DNA from: Clostridiaceae bacterium OM02-2AC
Lineage (GTDB): Bacteria; Bacillota_I; Bacilli_A; Erysipelotrichales; Erysipelotrichaceae
Length of the DNA stretch: 16,062 bases
NCBI GenBank assembly: GCA_003481775.1
Contig: QULU01000058.1
Location: 1 to 16,062, forward strand
Reading direction: 5' to 3'
Positions 15,177-16,062 of this stretch are shown piece by piece. How positions within the stretch are numbered: the stretch's first letter is position 1; every line of letters begins with the position of its first letter. Under the pieces are notes generated by a model. It was not told the origin of the DNA and ran no database searches. It worked only from the letters and a program-made list of their open reading frames with translations. A program made the position numbers and the translations under genes.

Positions 15177-15814
15177 TTTATCATTCCTTTTTTTATCAAT
15201 TTTGCTGGCGAACCCACATAAGTCCCCGCATCTAGCAGATTTTTTACCACTACACTTCCAGCCCCAATTGTTACATTTGAGCCAATCAATTTTCCCTGTA
15301 TAATTTGAGATCCAGTTCCTATTTCACTAAATGATTCTATTTTAACTGAGCCTGAAATATTTACAGAGGGATATATAGTTATAAAATCATTAAAAATTAC
15401 ATCATGACCTATTGTACAACTAAGATTTATATGATTAAAATCTCCAAGTGTAATATTGGTAGTCAGTATTGTACCAGCACATAATATATTCCCTATTCCT
15501 ATCTTATTAGAGTCATCTACTTGAATATTTTTATCAATAATATTAGGGAAAATTATATTTTTCTTATTCTTTAGTTTATCATATATTTTTTTTCTAATCT
15601 TTGGATTTCCAATAGCTATAACTGCATTTATTTCACTTTTTAAAGAAAGCAAATAATCTATATCTCCTTTAACAGGTATACCATTGATATCCGAGTTTAT
15701 AAGATTTACATTATCATCAATAAAACCAGCAGTTTCCCAATCAGATAAATTTCCAATCAGCCATGCTATTTCTCTCCCAAAGCCAGAAGCCCCAATAATA
15801 TATATTTTTTCCAT
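15173..15814 (-). CDS. PglD/NeuD-like left-handed beta-helix acetyltransferase
   Basis: The 213-residue protein has the two-domain design of the PglD/NeuD sugar acetyltransferases. The N-terminal nucleotide-sugar-binding Rossmann-like domain carries IIGASGFGREIAWLIG at 6-21. From about 100 to 205 a left-handed parallel beta-helix is built of hexapeptide repeats, ending in YVGSPAKLIKKG. His137 in CTIGHDV is the likely catalytic base. Family members N-acetylate UDP-4-amino-sugars using acetyl-CoA (PglD) or O-acetylate sialic acid (NeuD). It sits directly behind the priming transferase, as PglD does behind PglC, but no 4-aminotransferase lies in this window, so N- versus O-acetylation is open. 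The start at 15814 is chosen over 15868 because AAGGCGG lies 9 bases upstream, homology begins at MEKIYIIG, and the longer start would overlap the upstream gene. Confidence 0.88.
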   Translation of the reverse strand: MEKIYIIGASGFGREIAWLIGNLSDWETAGFIDDNVNLINSDINGIPVKGDIDYLLSLKSEINAVIAIGNPKIRKKIYDKLKNKKNIIFPNIIDKNIQVDDSNKIGIGNILCAGTILTTNITLGDFNHINLSCTIGHDVIFNDFITIYPSVNISGSVKIESFSEIGTGSQIIQGKLIGSNVTIGAGSVVVKNLLDAGTYVGSPAKLIKKGMIK

Positions 15815-15815
15815 T

Positions 15816-16062
15816 TTATAGTTCCGCCTTATTTCCCACAAACTCCTCCATGGTAACAGAGTTATCACTGGTTATACCATCCTTATATATCACTGCTTTT
15901 ACTGTTAAAAATAAAATTTTCAAGTCTAATAATAATGATACCTTTTCCACATAATCCACATCTAATCTGAATCGCTCTTTCCAGGAAACCCTATTCCTAC
16001 CAGATACCTGCGCAAATCCAGTTAATCCCGGTCTTACATCATGTCGGTGCTTTTGCCACTCA
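15816..16062 (-). CDS. Priming sugar-phosphate transferase, C-terminal part
   Basis: The frame enters from the right edge and ends at TAA 15816-15818, giving the last 81 complete residues. They read EWQKHRHDVRPGLTGFAQVS, then GRNRVSWKERFRLDVDYVEK, and end in TSDNSVTMEEFVGNKAEL. The R-P-G-(L/I)-T-G-x-x-Q-V-x-G-R block and the following L-D-x-x-Y motif are diagnostic of the bacterial sugar transferase family (polyprenyl-phosphate hexose- or N-acetylhexosamine-1-phosphate transferase, PF02397 type). This enzyme starts the lipid-linked repeat unit. The catalytic Asp-Glu pair and membrane-associated N-terminus lie outside the window. The sugar specificity cannot be read; the C-terminal style and adjacent PglD-like gene resemble the small PglC-type enzymes rather than long WbaP/CpsE proteins, but the full length is not visible. 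Confidence 0.93.
   Translation of the reverse strand, partial: EWQKHRHDVRPGLTGFAQVSGRNRVSWKERFRLDVDYVEKVSLLLDLKILFLTVKAVIYKDGITSDNSVTMEEFVGNKAEL
15824..15830 (-). promoter_or_regulatory. RBS deciding the acetyltransferase start
   Basis: AAGGCGG on the minus strand lies 9 bases before the ATG at 15814 and within the last codons of the priming transferase, whose stop is one base from the ATG. The pair is probably translationally coupled. Confidence 0.65.

Noticed and set aside
15815..15868. Longer N-terminus for the acetyltransferase (start at 15868)
   Set aside because: The extra 18 residues are translated from the priming-transferase coding region and its ribosome binding site; family homology begins at MEKIYIIG.

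Overview
The window is a continuous stretch of a Wzx/Wzy-dependent capsule or exopolysaccharide operon from a low-GC Bacillota (Firmicutes). The support is AT-rich DNA (by eye about 25-35% GC), strong GGAGG-type ribosome binding sites, and a gene set typical of Gram-positive cps/eps loci. The genus cannot be fixed from sequence alone. All 15 genes lie on the minus strand and are read from the right edge to the left. They overlap or are separated by at most 23 bases, and I see no internal promoter, terminator or RNA gene, so they look like one transcription unit. Its upstream part (promoter, regulators, start of the priming transferase) lies beyond the right edge.

In transcription order: the C-terminus of a priming sugar-phosphate transferase (15816 to the edge); a PglD/NeuD-like acetyltransferase; a WbuB-like GT4 glycosyltransferase; the fnlA-fnlB-fnlC (capE-capF-capG) trio that makes UDP-N-acetyl-L-fucosamine from UDP-GlcNAc; a GT2 glycosyltransferase; a Wzy polymerase; a second GT2; two tandem LicD-family phosphotransferases; a Wzx flippase; a soluble alkaline-phosphatase/sulfatase-superfamily enzyme; an MBOAT O-acyltransferase; and an SGNH-family partner protein that ends the operon.

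Inferred logic: the priming transferase loads the first sugar phosphate on undecaprenyl phosphate. The GT4 and two GT2 enzymes extend it, probably with one L-FucNAc residue, to a unit of about four sugars. The LicD pair and perhaps the soluble phosphatase-superfamily enzyme add or process phosphodiester-linked groups. Wzx flips the unit, Wzy polymerises it, and the MBOAT/SGNH pair O-acylates it outside the membrane.

Most notable: (1) the last gene is broken near an A7 run, and its missing catalytic Asp-x-x-His segment is intact in the -1 frame immediately downstream; (2) the 'sulfatase' has no membrane segment or signal peptide, has a Thr at the formylglycine position and carries a large charged insertion; (3) two divergent LicD genes lie in tandem without a visible activating enzyme; (4) a perfect 30-bp palindrome with a (TA)8 core lies inside a glycosyltransferase gene; (5) the leftmost 85 bases are more GC-rich and contain nested inverted repeats, suggesting the edge of another element.
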